Shown here one piece after another: positions 33,661 to 41,338 of a DNA stretch of 64,000 nucleotides. The notes under the pieces are model-generated. The model made no database searches. It had not been told where the DNA came from and saw nothing but the letters and a program-made list of their open reading frames with translations. The position numbers were made by a program, and so were the translations under genes. The stretch's first letter is position 1. Every line of letters starts with the position of its first letter. The DNA comes from Spirosoma utsteinense. Its GTDB lineage: Bacteria; Bacteroidota; Bacteroidia; Cytophagales; Spirosomataceae. Location of the stretch: the NCBI RefSeq assembly GCF_014282275.1, contig NZ_VFIA01000006.1, positions 186,001 to 250,000 on the forward strand, read 5' to 3'.

Positions 33661-33912
33661 CTACGACTGTCGTAACCGCGCAGGTGGGTTTGCGGGATGG
33701 TGTTTGGAGTAATTCAGGATGGTCTGCACCGTACTAATTCGGGGCTGACGCTCTATTTTGTTCATCAAAGCCCGCAATTCGAGGGCTTCGAGGAAGAACG
33801 TCATCAGTTCCGGCTCGGACATCATAGCGTCTTCAATGAGCAGATTTTCCTCTGGCGAGGTCTCCTCATAGACATACCGGACTACATCATCTTGGGTAAA
33901 TGTTTTTGTCAT
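33661..33912 (-). CDS. Small acidic protein overlapping the sigma-factor gene
   Basis: 83 residues from the ATG at 33912; the frame also extends four codons further. It overlaps the end of the sigma-factor gene by 26 bp in another frame, which implies translational coupling. The sequence (MTKTFTQDDVVRYVYEETSP, then EENLLIEDAMMSEPELMTFF) is acidic and helical. It contains no zinc motif or membrane segment. By position it resembles the short regulators that follow ECF sigma genes in Cytophagales, so an anti-sigma or accessory role is possible; this is inference from context only. I do not recognise a family. Confidence 0.7.
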   Translation of the reverse strand: MTKTFTQDDVVRYVYEETSPEENLLIEDAMMSEPELMTFFLEALELRALMNKIERQPRISTVQTILNYSKHHPANPPARLRQS

Positions 33913-34486
33913 AACTCGGCGCACGTTTGCTCAGTTGTTTACGCAAATTAATTAAAGCGTAACGCATACGTCCCAAAGCCGTGTTGATGCTGACGCCGGT
34001 CGCATCGGCAATCTCTTGGAAACTCATTTCCTCGTAGTGCCGCATGATGAGCACTTGCCGCTGCTGCTCCGGCAGACGCTGGATCAACTCGCGCAAATGC
34101 TCGTGTGTTTCCTGCCGAATCTGGAGTGACTCCACTGAATCCTCCGCGAACTCAAGCGTATTAAACACACTGCTTCCGTCTTCAAACACCACACTGGGGT
34201 AGCGTTTATCTTTTCGGAAATAGTCAATTGCCAAGTTGTGGGCGATCCGAATAATCCAGGGGAGAAACTTGCCTTCCTCGTTGTATTTACCCGACTTAAT
34301 GGTGTCCACGGCTTTGATAAACGTGTCCTGCATTAAGTCTTCCGCCACATACTGATCTTTAACGATCAGGTAAATGGTGGTGTAAAGCTTCGATTTGTGC
34401 CGCTGCACTAATTTTGCAAAGGCCTTCTCATTACCACGGATGTACAGGGAAATCAGCTCACTGTCGTTTACCTGGGCTTTTTCCAT
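33887..34486 (-). CDS. ECF-type RNA polymerase sigma factor
   Basis: 199 residues with the two-domain architecture of a sigma-70 ECF factor. Region 2 (about 20-95) includes FAKLVQRHKSKLYTTIYLIV, YVAEDLMQDTFIKAVDTI and FLPWIIRIAHNLAIDYFRKD. Region 4 (about 130-185) has LPEQQRQVLIMRHYEEMSFQ and EIADATGVSINTALGRMRYA, a helix-turn-helix for -35 recognition. No anti-sigma gene with a membrane segment is adjacent; only the small overlapping protein follows. Many Cytophagales housekeeping-like ECF factors have this form. Target promoters cannot be deduced. Confidence 0.93.
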   Translation of the reverse strand: MEKAQVNDSELISLYIRGNEKAFAKLVQRHKSKLYTTIYLIVKDQYVAEDLMQDTFIKAVDTIKSGKYNEEGKFLPWIIRIAHNLAIDYFRKDKRYPSVVFEDGSSVFNTLEFAEDSVESLQIRQETHEHLRELIQRLPEQQRQVLIMRHYEEMSFQEIADATGVSINTALGRMRYALINLRKQLSKRAPSYDKNIYPR

Positions 34487-34868
34487 TTTCAGTAAGACAA
34501 TTAGGTAACGTAGAGCAGTGTTCCGATAGTGTGTGGGGATTTAAGATTTTTGTATGCCCGGGTAATGCGGGTATAAAAATAAGTATTTTATGCTATCATT
34601 TCCAAGTAAACATGCAATAAATCTGCCAAATAAAAGTTTCGGCAAGGATATATTAGTCAATAATACCAAAAAACTTAACAAAATAGAAATAAGGTACTTT
34701 TTGACTCATTTAAGGAAAGTATTGCATTTACGTGTGCTTCTGCTCCATAGATTCCTTTAAACCCCAAAACGTTTAATTTTATTTTAAGTTTTTGGCTATT
34801 TTATTTTACAAAGGCCTCCAGGTAGCTGGAAAAGGCATTTTAGTCGGGCTAAAAATTTAATTTAATAA
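34487..34868. other. AT-rich intergenic region upstream of the sigma factor
   Basis: 382 bp, visibly richer in A/T than the surroundings, with several runs of A and T. No convincing ORF is present. A weak hairpin TTTTAG/CTAAAA near 34839-34855 may end DoxX transcription. No consensus promoter was found for the sigma factor. Confidence 0.5.
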
Positions 34869-35216
34869 TCACGTATACTTATAAGCCCACCAGATCAGCA
34901 AGCCCTGCAGGGGAAGTCGCGCCCATCGCAACCAGGCTGGTATCTTTTTGAAACGGCTCGACATCGCCATAAATACATTAGCAGGAAAAACAGCAATCAG
35001 CAGTAGCATAAGTCCCCAGGCTGAAACCGAACGTGTTGCCGGAAACAGTAACCCGATACCAAGCACAATCTCTGCTATACCGCTCACTACTACCAGTTGT
35101 GCATGAGCAGGCAGGTAGGGGGGCATAAGGGCCAGGTAGGGTTTTGGATTGATAAAGTGATTGACCCCGGCAGCGATATATAGAATAGCCTGAAGGTAGA
35201 GACTTAAGGTGTTCAT
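34869..35216 (-). CDS. DoxX-family membrane protein
   Basis: 115 residues with four membrane helices: LSLYLQAILYIAAGVNHFI, AQLVVVSGIAEIVLGIGLLF, SAWGLMLLLIAVFPANVFMA, and a C-terminal LQGLLIWWAYKYT. The compact four-helix layout and the GVNHF...P.PY segment agree with DoxX/DoxD-like proteins. The molecular function is not established for this group; some members associate with quinone or thiosulfate metabolism or oxidative stress. It is monocistronic and oriented towards the AT-rich region. Confidence 0.8.
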   Translation of the reverse strand: MNTLSLYLQAILYIAAGVNHFINPKPYLALMPPYLPAHAQLVVVSGIAEIVLGIGLLFPATRSVSAWGLMLLLIAVFPANVFMAMSSRFKKIPAWLRWARLPLQGLLIWWAYKYT

Positions 35217-35352
35217 GGAAAGTAAATTGTCCAGGGCGTGCGGGTGTGAACGTCAGGTCAGGTAAACCTACGCACTGAACATCATAAACGATGTCTCCTC
35301 TTAACTAAACCTTCCGGCATTGGACCTATCCAACCTCAAAAACAACACGTAC

Positions 35353-35640
35353 ATGAAAACGAAACGCAGTGTGTTAGCCGTCATGGCCTTATTCTTATCG
35401 ATGGGGGCCTTTGCTCAGAGCCAGCCTGAGGTTCATAAAAAGAAAGAGCTACGAACGACTGAAGAACGTACCGCTCATAAAATGGAGCACAAGGCGAAGT
35501 TAGCTACTATGACGCCTGCCGAACGCAAGGCTTTTAAACAGGCCCATCACGAAAAGCGTCAGGCCCGGTTGAATGCTATGACCCCTGAACAACGGGCAAA
35601 AGCCGAAGAACGTCGTAGACTTCGTAAAGAAAGTAAGTAA
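35353..35640 (+). CDS. Small secreted Lys/Arg/Glu-rich protein
   Basis: 95 residues from the ATG at 35353; the frame extends upstream to a TTG. The signal peptide (1-21, MKTKRSVLAVMALFLSMGAF) ends at AFAQ. The mature part is highly charged and helical, with two related segments, MTPAERKAFKQAHHEKRQAR and MTPEQRAKAEERRRLRKE. The MTPxxR spacing recalls periplasmic Spy/CpxP-like or DUF4890-type helical proteins, but the LTxxQ motifs of Spy are absent and the relationship is unproven. It ends at a strong palindrome. Confidence 0.75.
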   Translation: MKTKRSVLAVMALFLSMGAFAQSQPEVHKKKELRTTEERTAHKMEHKAKLATMTPAERKAFKQAHHEKRQARLNAMTPEQRAKAEERRRLRKESK

Positions 35641-35647
35641 ACAAAGT

Positions 35648-35716
35648 AACCGTATCGGGTATGGGTTGTGAAACAGGAAACCGTTTTCTGATTCATAACC
35701 CATACCCGATACGGTT
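35648..35716. terminator. 25-bp inverted repeat between convergent genes
   Basis: AACCGTATCGGGTATGGGTT plus GTGAA (35648-35672) pairs with 35692-35716, with one G-T-compatible mismatch and a 19-nt loop. It sits between the stops at 35640 and 35719, so it can terminate both genes. Confidence 0.75.
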
Positions 35717-35718
35717 AT

Positions 35719-36888
35719 TTAGTCAACAACGTGTCCTACAAACCCGGCACCATTGTCCAAAATAAGGCCTCCGCGCCGGAAACCCAGTCCGCAGGCCTCG
35801 CCGGCATAAAAAACCCCCGCCTGATAGGTATAACCAGCAGCATCCTGGGGAAAAGCGACATACTCTTGGTAGATTTTTGGGTAGTCGCCATACTCGCCTT
35901 CTACTGCCTGACGCTCGCTGCCATCGGCATTGAGAATCCGGACGTTGGCTCCTTCACGCCCGAACAGGACTTTTTCGACGCAGGCCTTACCAGCCAGTGG
36001 TTTTATGTCTGTTTCCAGCAGCAGCGGATGATCAGGGTAAAGCTCCCACAGAATTTTCAGGATGTATTTTGACTGGAAGAGAAGTGTATAGGCTGGGTTG
36101 ATTACAACGGCTAATCGCTTTTTTACGATTTCGGTCAATATGCGCGTCAACTCTGGTTCGTCTTCGGCAATGGACTCCCACGGGATCAGTTTAAACCAGA
36201 AATCCAGTTTCTCAAACTGGCCATTTTTAGGATTTTGCCAGAAGATGCCTTCTTCGTCAGAAAATTCTACTCCATCGATGAAGTCGAACTCAATTTCGAA
36301 ACCAGCTTCACGGGCTGCTTCTCCGATGAGTGCTACGTTGGCATCGTCTTCGGGAAAGCCCCGCATGGCCGACAAGAGCAGGGTAGGCTGCATGTCGGGG
36401 TGTTGCGCCAGCAATTCCTCGAACTGACCGATCAACGTTTCAAAAATGGTGTTGAACTGCTGGCTCTCGTTGAGACCGTTAGCCCGTAGGTGAGCGTATT
36501 GAACGACAGTTGTCTCGGGCAGGCAGGTAGCGGTATCGGCGTTGAACTCGATGAGTTTTATAGGCTGACCGTCGATACCACCGGCCAGATCAAAGCGGCC
36601 ATACAAGTGGATGTTTCGGTCATCGTCCCAGGAAAGTTTGATAAGGTCAATGAGATTAGGTGGGATACCCAGTTCGGTGAAGCGGTTCTGGTCAATAACG
36701 AGCTGGCCGGCGGCAACGAACATGTCGAAGAGTTCGTTCGCGGCTTCATAATAGTGTTCGGCTTCGGCAGCGGTGATGGTCACGACCTCATTGGTAAGGT
36801 AGGGTAGTGTGTCCTGACCAAGCATCCAATCCCAGCCAAGGTTGCGGAGTTGGGCATCGGGCGCAATGGGTAATGATTTGAGGTGCAT
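35719..36888 (-). CDS. Glutathionylspermidine synthase-like ATP-grasp enzyme
   Basis: 389 residues, cytosolic. The sequence follows the synthetase domain of glutathionylspermidine synthase (GSP_synth): RNIHLYGRFDLAGGIDGQPI, KLIEFNADTATCLPETTVVQ, WFKLIPWESIAEDEPELTRI, LLFQSKYILKILWELYPDHP and KPLAGKACVEKVLFGREGAN. The amidase domain found in the E. coli bifunctional enzyme is absent. Similar stand-alone homologues (YjfC/YgiC type) are common in bacteria that make no glutathionylspermidine; they probably ligate another peptide-amine pair. The substrate is therefore open. The gene is divergent from a nucleoside hydrolase. Confidence 0.88.
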   Translation of the reverse strand: MHLKSLPIAPDAQLRNLGWDWMLGQDTLPYLTNEVVTITAAEAEHYYEAANELFDMFVAAGQLVIDQNRFTELGIPPNLIDLIKLSWDDDRNIHLYGRFDLAGGIDGQPIKLIEFNADTATCLPETTVVQYAHLRANGLNESQQFNTIFETLIGQFEELLAQHPDMQPTLLLSAMRGFPEDDANVALIGEAAREAGFEIEFDFIDGVEFSDEEGIFWQNPKNGQFEKLDFWFKLIPWESIAEDEPELTRILTEIVKKRLAVVINPAYTLLFQSKYILKILWELYPDHPLLLETDIKPLAGKACVEKVLFGREGANVRILNADGSERQAVEGEYGDYPKIYQEYVAFPQDAAGYTYQAGVFYAGEACGLGFRRGGLILDNGAGFVGHVVD

Positions 36889-36980
36889 ACGGGAAAGAAT
36901 AGTTAATTATGAGGAATGTACAGATCCGCTGGGTAAGGCACGTGATAAAGCTGCTTTCTTTACGCAAAACAACTGTTTCT

Positions 36981-37985
36981 ATGGCCCGCTTCCTCCTTGT
37001 TTTGTTTGGACTGCTGCTGACGCTGACAATCGGTCAGACCTGGGGCCAATCGACCCGGAAAACAGGTCCCGTTCCCGTTATCTTCGATACGGATATGGGA
37101 CCTGACTATGACGACGTGGGAGCCATTGCGATACTCCACGCGCTGGCCGATAGTGGTCAGGCCCGGATTTTAGCGACCATTGCCAGCACCAAATACCCGA
37201 AGGTGACTGCCGTGATAAGTGTCCTGAATACGTATTTTGGCCGTCCTAATGTGCCAATCGGTGTGCCAACCGGTAAGGCTGTTACCGATAAAGATACGCA
37301 GCACTGGTCCGATAGTTTAACCGCTCGTTACCCTCATGCCGTGCGAAGCAATGCCACTGTTCCCGACGCGGTCGTGCTGTATCGGCAACTGCTGGCCAAA
37401 CAGCCCGATCAGAGCGTAACGATTATTTCGGTGGGTTTCATGACCAATCTGGCTAACCTGATCGGTTCTAAACCCGATCAATATTCACCCTTGTCGGGCA
37501 GGGAACTGGTTGCCAGAAAGGTGAAGCAACTGGTTAGTATGGCAGGTAAGTTTCCAGCGGGAAAAGAGTACAATGTCTACATGGACATCCCGGCATCGAC
37601 TGCTGTCTTTGCCAACTGGCCTACTCCCGTTTTGCTAAGCGGTTTCGAAATTGGCGAACAAATTCACAGTGGCCTGCCACTGATACAGAATGGTCGGATC
37701 AGAAACAGTCCGGTTAAAGATGCGTTTGCCATCAGCATTCCTCTGGCTAAAGAAGATGCGGGGGGGCGCATGAGCTGGGACCAGACGGCAGTGCTGGTTG
37801 CCATCAGGGGATACGCCCCTTACTATACTGTGAAATCCGGCCGGCTAACCATGAATCCAAACGGGTCTAACGGCTGGAACCCGGCCGCTAAGGGGCATCA
37901 ATACCTGGTAGCAAACAGGCCCGTAGGACAAGTCGAAAAAATCATCAACGAGTTAATGCAGCATCAACCGGTCAAACGGCGATGA
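36981..37985 (+). CDS. Exported nucleoside hydrolase-like protein
   Basis: 334 residues from the ATG at 36981, which directly begins a signal peptide (MARFLLVLFGLLLTLTIGQT, cleavage near WGQ). A longer start at 36909 would bury that signal. The Ca2+-binding N-terminal motif reads IFDTDMGPDYDDVGAI, one residue longer than the common DTDxGxDD motif, as in the periplasmic branch of the family. Later blocks are TIISVGFMTNLANLI and MDIPASTAVFANWPTPVLLS; SWDQTAVLVAI carries the C-terminal Asp. The expected activity is hydrolysis of the N-glycosidic bond of ribonucleosides in the periplasm. Confidence 0.85.
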   Translation: MARFLLVLFGLLLTLTIGQTWGQSTRKTGPVPVIFDTDMGPDYDDVGAIAILHALADSGQARILATIASTKYPKVTAVISVLNTYFGRPNVPIGVPTGKAVTDKDTQHWSDSLTARYPHAVRSNATVPDAVVLYRQLLAKQPDQSVTIISVGFMTNLANLIGSKPDQYSPLSGRELVARKVKQLVSMAGKFPAGKEYNVYMDIPASTAVFANWPTPVLLSGFEIGEQIHSGLPLIQNGRIRNSPVKDAFAISIPLAKEDAGGRMSWDQTAVLVAIRGYAPYYTVKSGRLTMNPNGSNGWNPAAKGHQYLVANRPVGQVEKIINELMQHQPVKRR

Positions 37986-37997
37986 GTGATAACCTGT

Positions 37998-38020
37998 AGC
38001 GTGTTATTAACACGCTGTTT
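37998..38020. terminator. Hairpin between nucleoside hydrolase and glpD
   Basis: AGCGTGTTA-T-TAACACGCT (37998-38016) is a perfect palindrome followed by GTTTT. It is shared by the convergent genes. Confidence 0.8.
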
Positions 38021-38024
38021 TGGG

Positions 38025-39680
38025 TCAGACGCGTAACAGCGCCTGCTGGTGGGCTGGAAGACCCGCCTGTTTGGCAAACGACCCCAGCAATGCCTGATAT
38101 GAACTTACGTAGGCAGCACGCTGCGTTTCGCTCCAGCCCAGTTCCTGGGCCATCAGATCGGCAACTGTTGGTGTCAGGCTGGCGGTGAGTTGCCAGTTGG
38201 AGAGTTCAAGACGCCAGCGTCGGGCGAGAACATCGCGGGGAGTAACGGCCATTTCATGCCGGACCTGATACACGACTTCGGCGTTCAGAAAAGGCAGGGT
38301 ATCTGACACCCGCCGGGCCAGGTGCGGTTGCTCATCGATCAACTGGGCCACCTGGCTGGCGCGTGTACCATAATGCTGCAGGAGATGATGACACACATCG
38401 GTAGGCAAGCCGTACTGGTTTTGTAACGTTTGCCATTCCTCGAATCGATAATTCTCCCCACCAACCAGGAAATGGGTTTCGGTAGCGCTGGCCACCGATT
38501 TGCCCAGTAGTTCGCCCGCCCGGTCGATGGCGTCCTGCGCCATAAGCCGATAGGTTGTCCACTTGCCGCCGAGCAAGCTCAACAAGTTCGATTCAGGATC
38601 GTGCTCAACTTCGTGGTCGCGGAGGAGGGTTTTTGTATCGGCACGGCTGCTTACGATCAGCGGACGGATACCGCCAAAACCCGCCTGAACAGCGGCTCTG
38701 TCGGGAGTTTTCGCCAGGTAGGGGCGCAGTGTCTCCAGTAGATAATCGATTTCCTGAGGCTCCAGCACCGACTCCTTTGCCAGATCTGTATAATCATCGT
38801 CAGTGGTGCCCACGAACACGTTATCACCGAATGGAATGGCAAATACAACGCGCCCGTCGACGGTGCTGGGAATCAGCATGGCGCAATCACTTTGCAGCGT
38901 TTCGCGGGGTAAAACAATATGGACACCCTTGCTGGGCCGGATGCGCTGTTCGAGCGATGGATTAGCCAGCAGCCGGATGGAGTCGGAGTAAGGGCCTGTA
39001 CAGTTTAAAAAAAGCCGGGCCCGAACTGGAAATGTGTCGCCGGTTAGCTCATCGCGTACCAGCGCTGTCTCCAGTCGACCATCATGCCGGTCAAATCCTG
39101 TTACAGAAACGTAGTTAACAACGGTGGCTCCTGCTTCATCGGCAGAGTGGGCCAGTGCCAGCGCATAGCGGGCGTCGTTCAGCTGACCGTCGTAGTAGAG
39201 CACCGCGCTATGCATCCGGGTTGTTAGGGTAGGCATTTTAGCCAACGCCTGTGCCCGACTTAACCAACGGCCTTTTGGGAATGAGTCCTGCCCGGCAATA
39301 AGGTCATAAAGGGTCAGGCCAATGGTAATATATAACCCTTCGAACGCACTGAACACGGGGGTGAGCAGTGCCAGCGGGTGGGCAAGATGAGGTGCATTTC
39401 GCAATACGGTCCGGCGTTCGGCCAGGCCATGGCGAACCTGCCGGAGTTGAGCCAGGTCGAGTTTTTTGATGGCCTGCTCCAGGTAGCGCACCCCACCATG
39501 AATGAGTTTTGTTGAGCGGGAGGAGGTTTCCCCCGAAATGTCGCCCCGGTCGATGAGCGCAACCCGGTAGCCGCGTAAAGCCGCATCCAGGGCGGCTCCG
39601 GCTCCGCTGGCCCCGGCTCCAATGATGCAAATATCAACTGTCTCTTCCCGTAGCCGCTTCAGATTTTGTTCCCGATTCAT
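38025..39680 (-). CDS. glpD: Glycerol-3-phosphate dehydrogenase, FAD-dependent (aerobic type)
   Basis: 551 residues. It oxidises sn-glycerol-3-phosphate to dihydroxyacetone phosphate and passes electrons to quinone at the inner membrane. The FAD-binding dinucleotide fold is at the N-terminus (VDICIIGAGASGAGAALDAA, then LIDRGDISGETSSRSTKLIH with GGVRYLEQ). FVGTTDDDYT, AGFGGIRPLI and LLGGKWTTYRLMAQDA are also typical of GlpD. A TACATTTG promoter element ends four bases before the ATG. Glycerol uptake genes are not nearby. Confidence 0.95.
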   Translation of the reverse strand: MNREQNLKRLREETVDICIIGAGASGAGAALDAALRGYRVALIDRGDISGETSSRSTKLIHGGVRYLEQAIKKLDLAQLRQVRHGLAERRTVLRNAPHLAHPLALLTPVFSAFEGLYITIGLTLYDLIAGQDSFPKGRWLSRAQALAKMPTLTTRMHSAVLYYDGQLNDARYALALAHSADEAGATVVNYVSVTGFDRHDGRLETALVRDELTGDTFPVRARLFLNCTGPYSDSIRLLANPSLEQRIRPSKGVHIVLPRETLQSDCAMLIPSTVDGRVVFAIPFGDNVFVGTTDDDYTDLAKESVLEPQEIDYLLETLRPYLAKTPDRAAVQAGFGGIRPLIVSSRADTKTLLRDHEVEHDPESNLLSLLGGKWTTYRLMAQDAIDRAGELLGKSVASATETHFLVGGENYRFEEWQTLQNQYGLPTDVCHHLLQHYGTRASQVAQLIDEQPHLARRVSDTLPFLNAEVVYQVRHEMAVTPRDVLARRWRLELSNWQLTASLTPTVADLMAQELGWSETQRAAYVSSYQALLGSFAKQAGLPAHQQALLRV

Positions 39681-39684
39681 AAAC

Positions 39685-39692
39685 CAAATGTA
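39685..39692 (-). promoter_or_regulatory. TACATTTG element directly before glpD
   Basis: On the minus strand TACATTTG, a consensus -7, ends 4 nt before the ATG at 39680. If used, the glpD transcript would be leaderless or nearly so. No -33 TTG is found at the right spacing. Confidence 0.4.
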
Positions 39693-39776
39693 CGGAAATT
39701 GATCGACGGGTTCTACAGTCGATCAAGCTAATTCGGTCGGTAACAATTAGATAACAAGCCAGCGGTCTGATGGTGG

Positions 39777-40394
39777 TTACGACGAGAAACCACGGCTGCG
39801 TCCCCCGCCAAAAAAGCCGCTCCGCCCGCCCGACGGGCGAACCGTGCGGGTAACGCGTGAGGATCGTACGGTTTCGCCTAACCGTGACGAGCGCTGGTAG
39901 AGGCCCTGATTGGCATAAACTCCCGACCCATAGCGTTGGCGGTCGTTCATGTACTGGCCCGAATTACTTCGGCCAAGCATATAGCCCAGGCTGCCCCAAA
40001 GCAACACGTTGGCCAGGCCATTATGATGCATCGAGCCATAGGCTGATGGGTTGTCTCTGTAAGTGCGCGTCGACTCGTCGGTGTCGACGAGTTTTTTAGC
40101 GGCTTCGACGCTCAGTGTGTCGCGGTGCCCATCGGCATAACTGACAATGGCGCCGGCCTGTCCTGCCTGGGCTGGCACTTCATCAGTAATTTTGAAATTG
40201 CCGGGCGCCGTTTCCGTAATGTATGTTCGAACGCCTTTGCCGAAACTGGTTTCGGTCCGTTCGGCCTCATCCGACCCGTTAGAGCCGCAGCTTTGGAGCA
40301 TGGCCGTACCAGTAAGCAGGGCCAGACTGAGGGTAGTGCTGAAGGTAATGTCTTTTACGCGCCGGAGAACGGCGTGTTTGCGGGTCGGTGTCAT
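39777..40394 (-). CDS. UPF0323-like lipoprotein
   Basis: 205 residues from the ATG at 40394; a TTG two codons upstream is in frame. The lipobox is AMLQSC (C36) after an unusually long, basic N-region (RKHAVLRRVK). The mature protein has a TETAPGNFKITDEVPAQAGQ segment, a YADGHRDTLSVEAAKKLVD segment, a Gly-rich hydrophobic stretch (LLWGSLGYMLGRS), then a Tyr/Gln/Arg-rich tail ending GGRSGFFGGGRSRGFSS. This order, and the GFFG...RGF end in particular, resembles the UPF0323 lipoprotein family best known from Helicobacter and relatives. Function unknown. The similarity is from recollection and should be tested. Confidence 0.6.
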   Translation of the reverse strand: MTPTRKHAVLRRVKDITFSTTLSLALLTGTAMLQSCGSNGSDEAERTETSFGKGVRTYITETAPGNFKITDEVPAQAGQAGAIVSYADGHRDTLSVEAAKKLVDTDESTRTYRDNPSAYGSMHHNGLANVLLWGSLGYMLGRSNSGQYMNDRQRYGSGVYANQGLYQRSSRLGETVRSSRVTRTVRPSGGRSGFFGGGRSRGFSS

Positions 40395-40491
40395 GATCAA
40401 ACAACGTGATGTTCACCTGCTAAACTACCAGAACGTGCACAGGGTTGCAACCCGATTCGGATAAGTTGCTCCCAGGCGAAGCAAGCGGTCG

Positions 40492-41244
40492 CTAGAACGG
40501 ACGAGTACTGCTGCCGAATAGCAGGGCTACACCCGCAGATACGTTGATGGTGTAGATGGTACGGGCGCTGCTGTAGCGTGAACTCTCCGAGCGGCCGTTA
40601 ATGCTCTCGGCGCTGGATGATAAATTGTTGAAGGTGAACTGGGCGTGGTTATAATCGCCGTTGAGGTGTAGCGACAGGCCCGGACTAATCCGGTAGCGCA
40701 ACGACAAGCCACCTCCCAGGGCCAGTGTTTTATCGTGTGTCCCTTTTGTTTGCATGAGTACACTCACCGCCCCATAATTTCCGCTCATAGTGGTGCTGGG
40801 TAGAACCGTACTGGCTTGCCCGGCCATCAGCCGCATATCGAGTGTAAACCGGCTCATTGGTATACTCAGGTAGGGGCCAGCCATTACCGTTGTTATCAGC
40901 CAGTCTTCGGCCGTTGCGATCCAGCGGTCGGTTCCGTTCTGATACAGATTAGTAAGGAGCGCAGGCGTTTGAATGGCATTGTGCTGTTGGTCCAGCCGCA
41001 CCATGAGCCCTATAGGCCCCAGTAGCCGGTACCCTGCCGAAAGGTTCAGGGTGCTGCCCTTGCTGGCCATACCAGCCTGCGTATCGGTGGGTAAGCAGCT
41101 GGCAAACCGACCCATAGGTATGCTGCTGCCCGCCGATATCATTAAAAAACCTTTTTTATCCTGGTGCGACAGGATAAATGATTTCTGGCCATAAGCGAGA
41201 GTCATTATCCCGCTCATGAGTAAGGTTATGATCGCTTGTTTCAT
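40492..41244 (-). CDS. Exported outer-membrane beta-barrel-like protein
   Basis: 250 residues, signal peptide 1-19 (MKQAIITLLMSGIMTLAYG, then Q). The mature part has alternating hydrophobic strands and turns (GFLMISAGSSIPMGRFASCL, GSTLNLSAGYRLLGPIGLMV, TLALGGGLSLRYRISPGLSL) and ends INVSAGVALLFGSSTRPF, as in porin-family barrels. I do not recognise a named family. Neighbours on the same strand (UPF0323-like lipoprotein and trehalase) are about 95 bp away on each side, and there is no evident shared role. Confidence 0.65.
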   Translation of the reverse strand: MKQAIITLLMSGIMTLAYGQKSFILSHQDKKGFLMISAGSSIPMGRFASCLPTDTQAGMASKGSTLNLSAGYRLLGPIGLMVRLDQQHNAIQTPALLTNLYQNGTDRWIATAEDWLITTVMAGPYLSIPMSRFTLDMRLMAGQASTVLPSTTMSGNYGAVSVLMQTKGTHDKTLALGGGLSLRYRISPGLSLHLNGDYNHAQFTFNNLSSSAESINGRSESSRYSSARTIYTINVSAGVALLFGSSTRPF

Positions 41245-41338
41245 AGCAAGTTACGGTGTAATGGCCGAATGGAGCGGTATTTGAAGGGCTCTCTCAAAAT
41301 CGATGCCAAAATCACTTTTCTTGCCAGATAGTACGCTG

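Noticed and set aside
34414-34620. Plus-strand frame of 68 codons upstream of the sigma factor
   Set aside because: It overlaps the sigma factor 5' end in antisense and shows no motif, signal or promoter.
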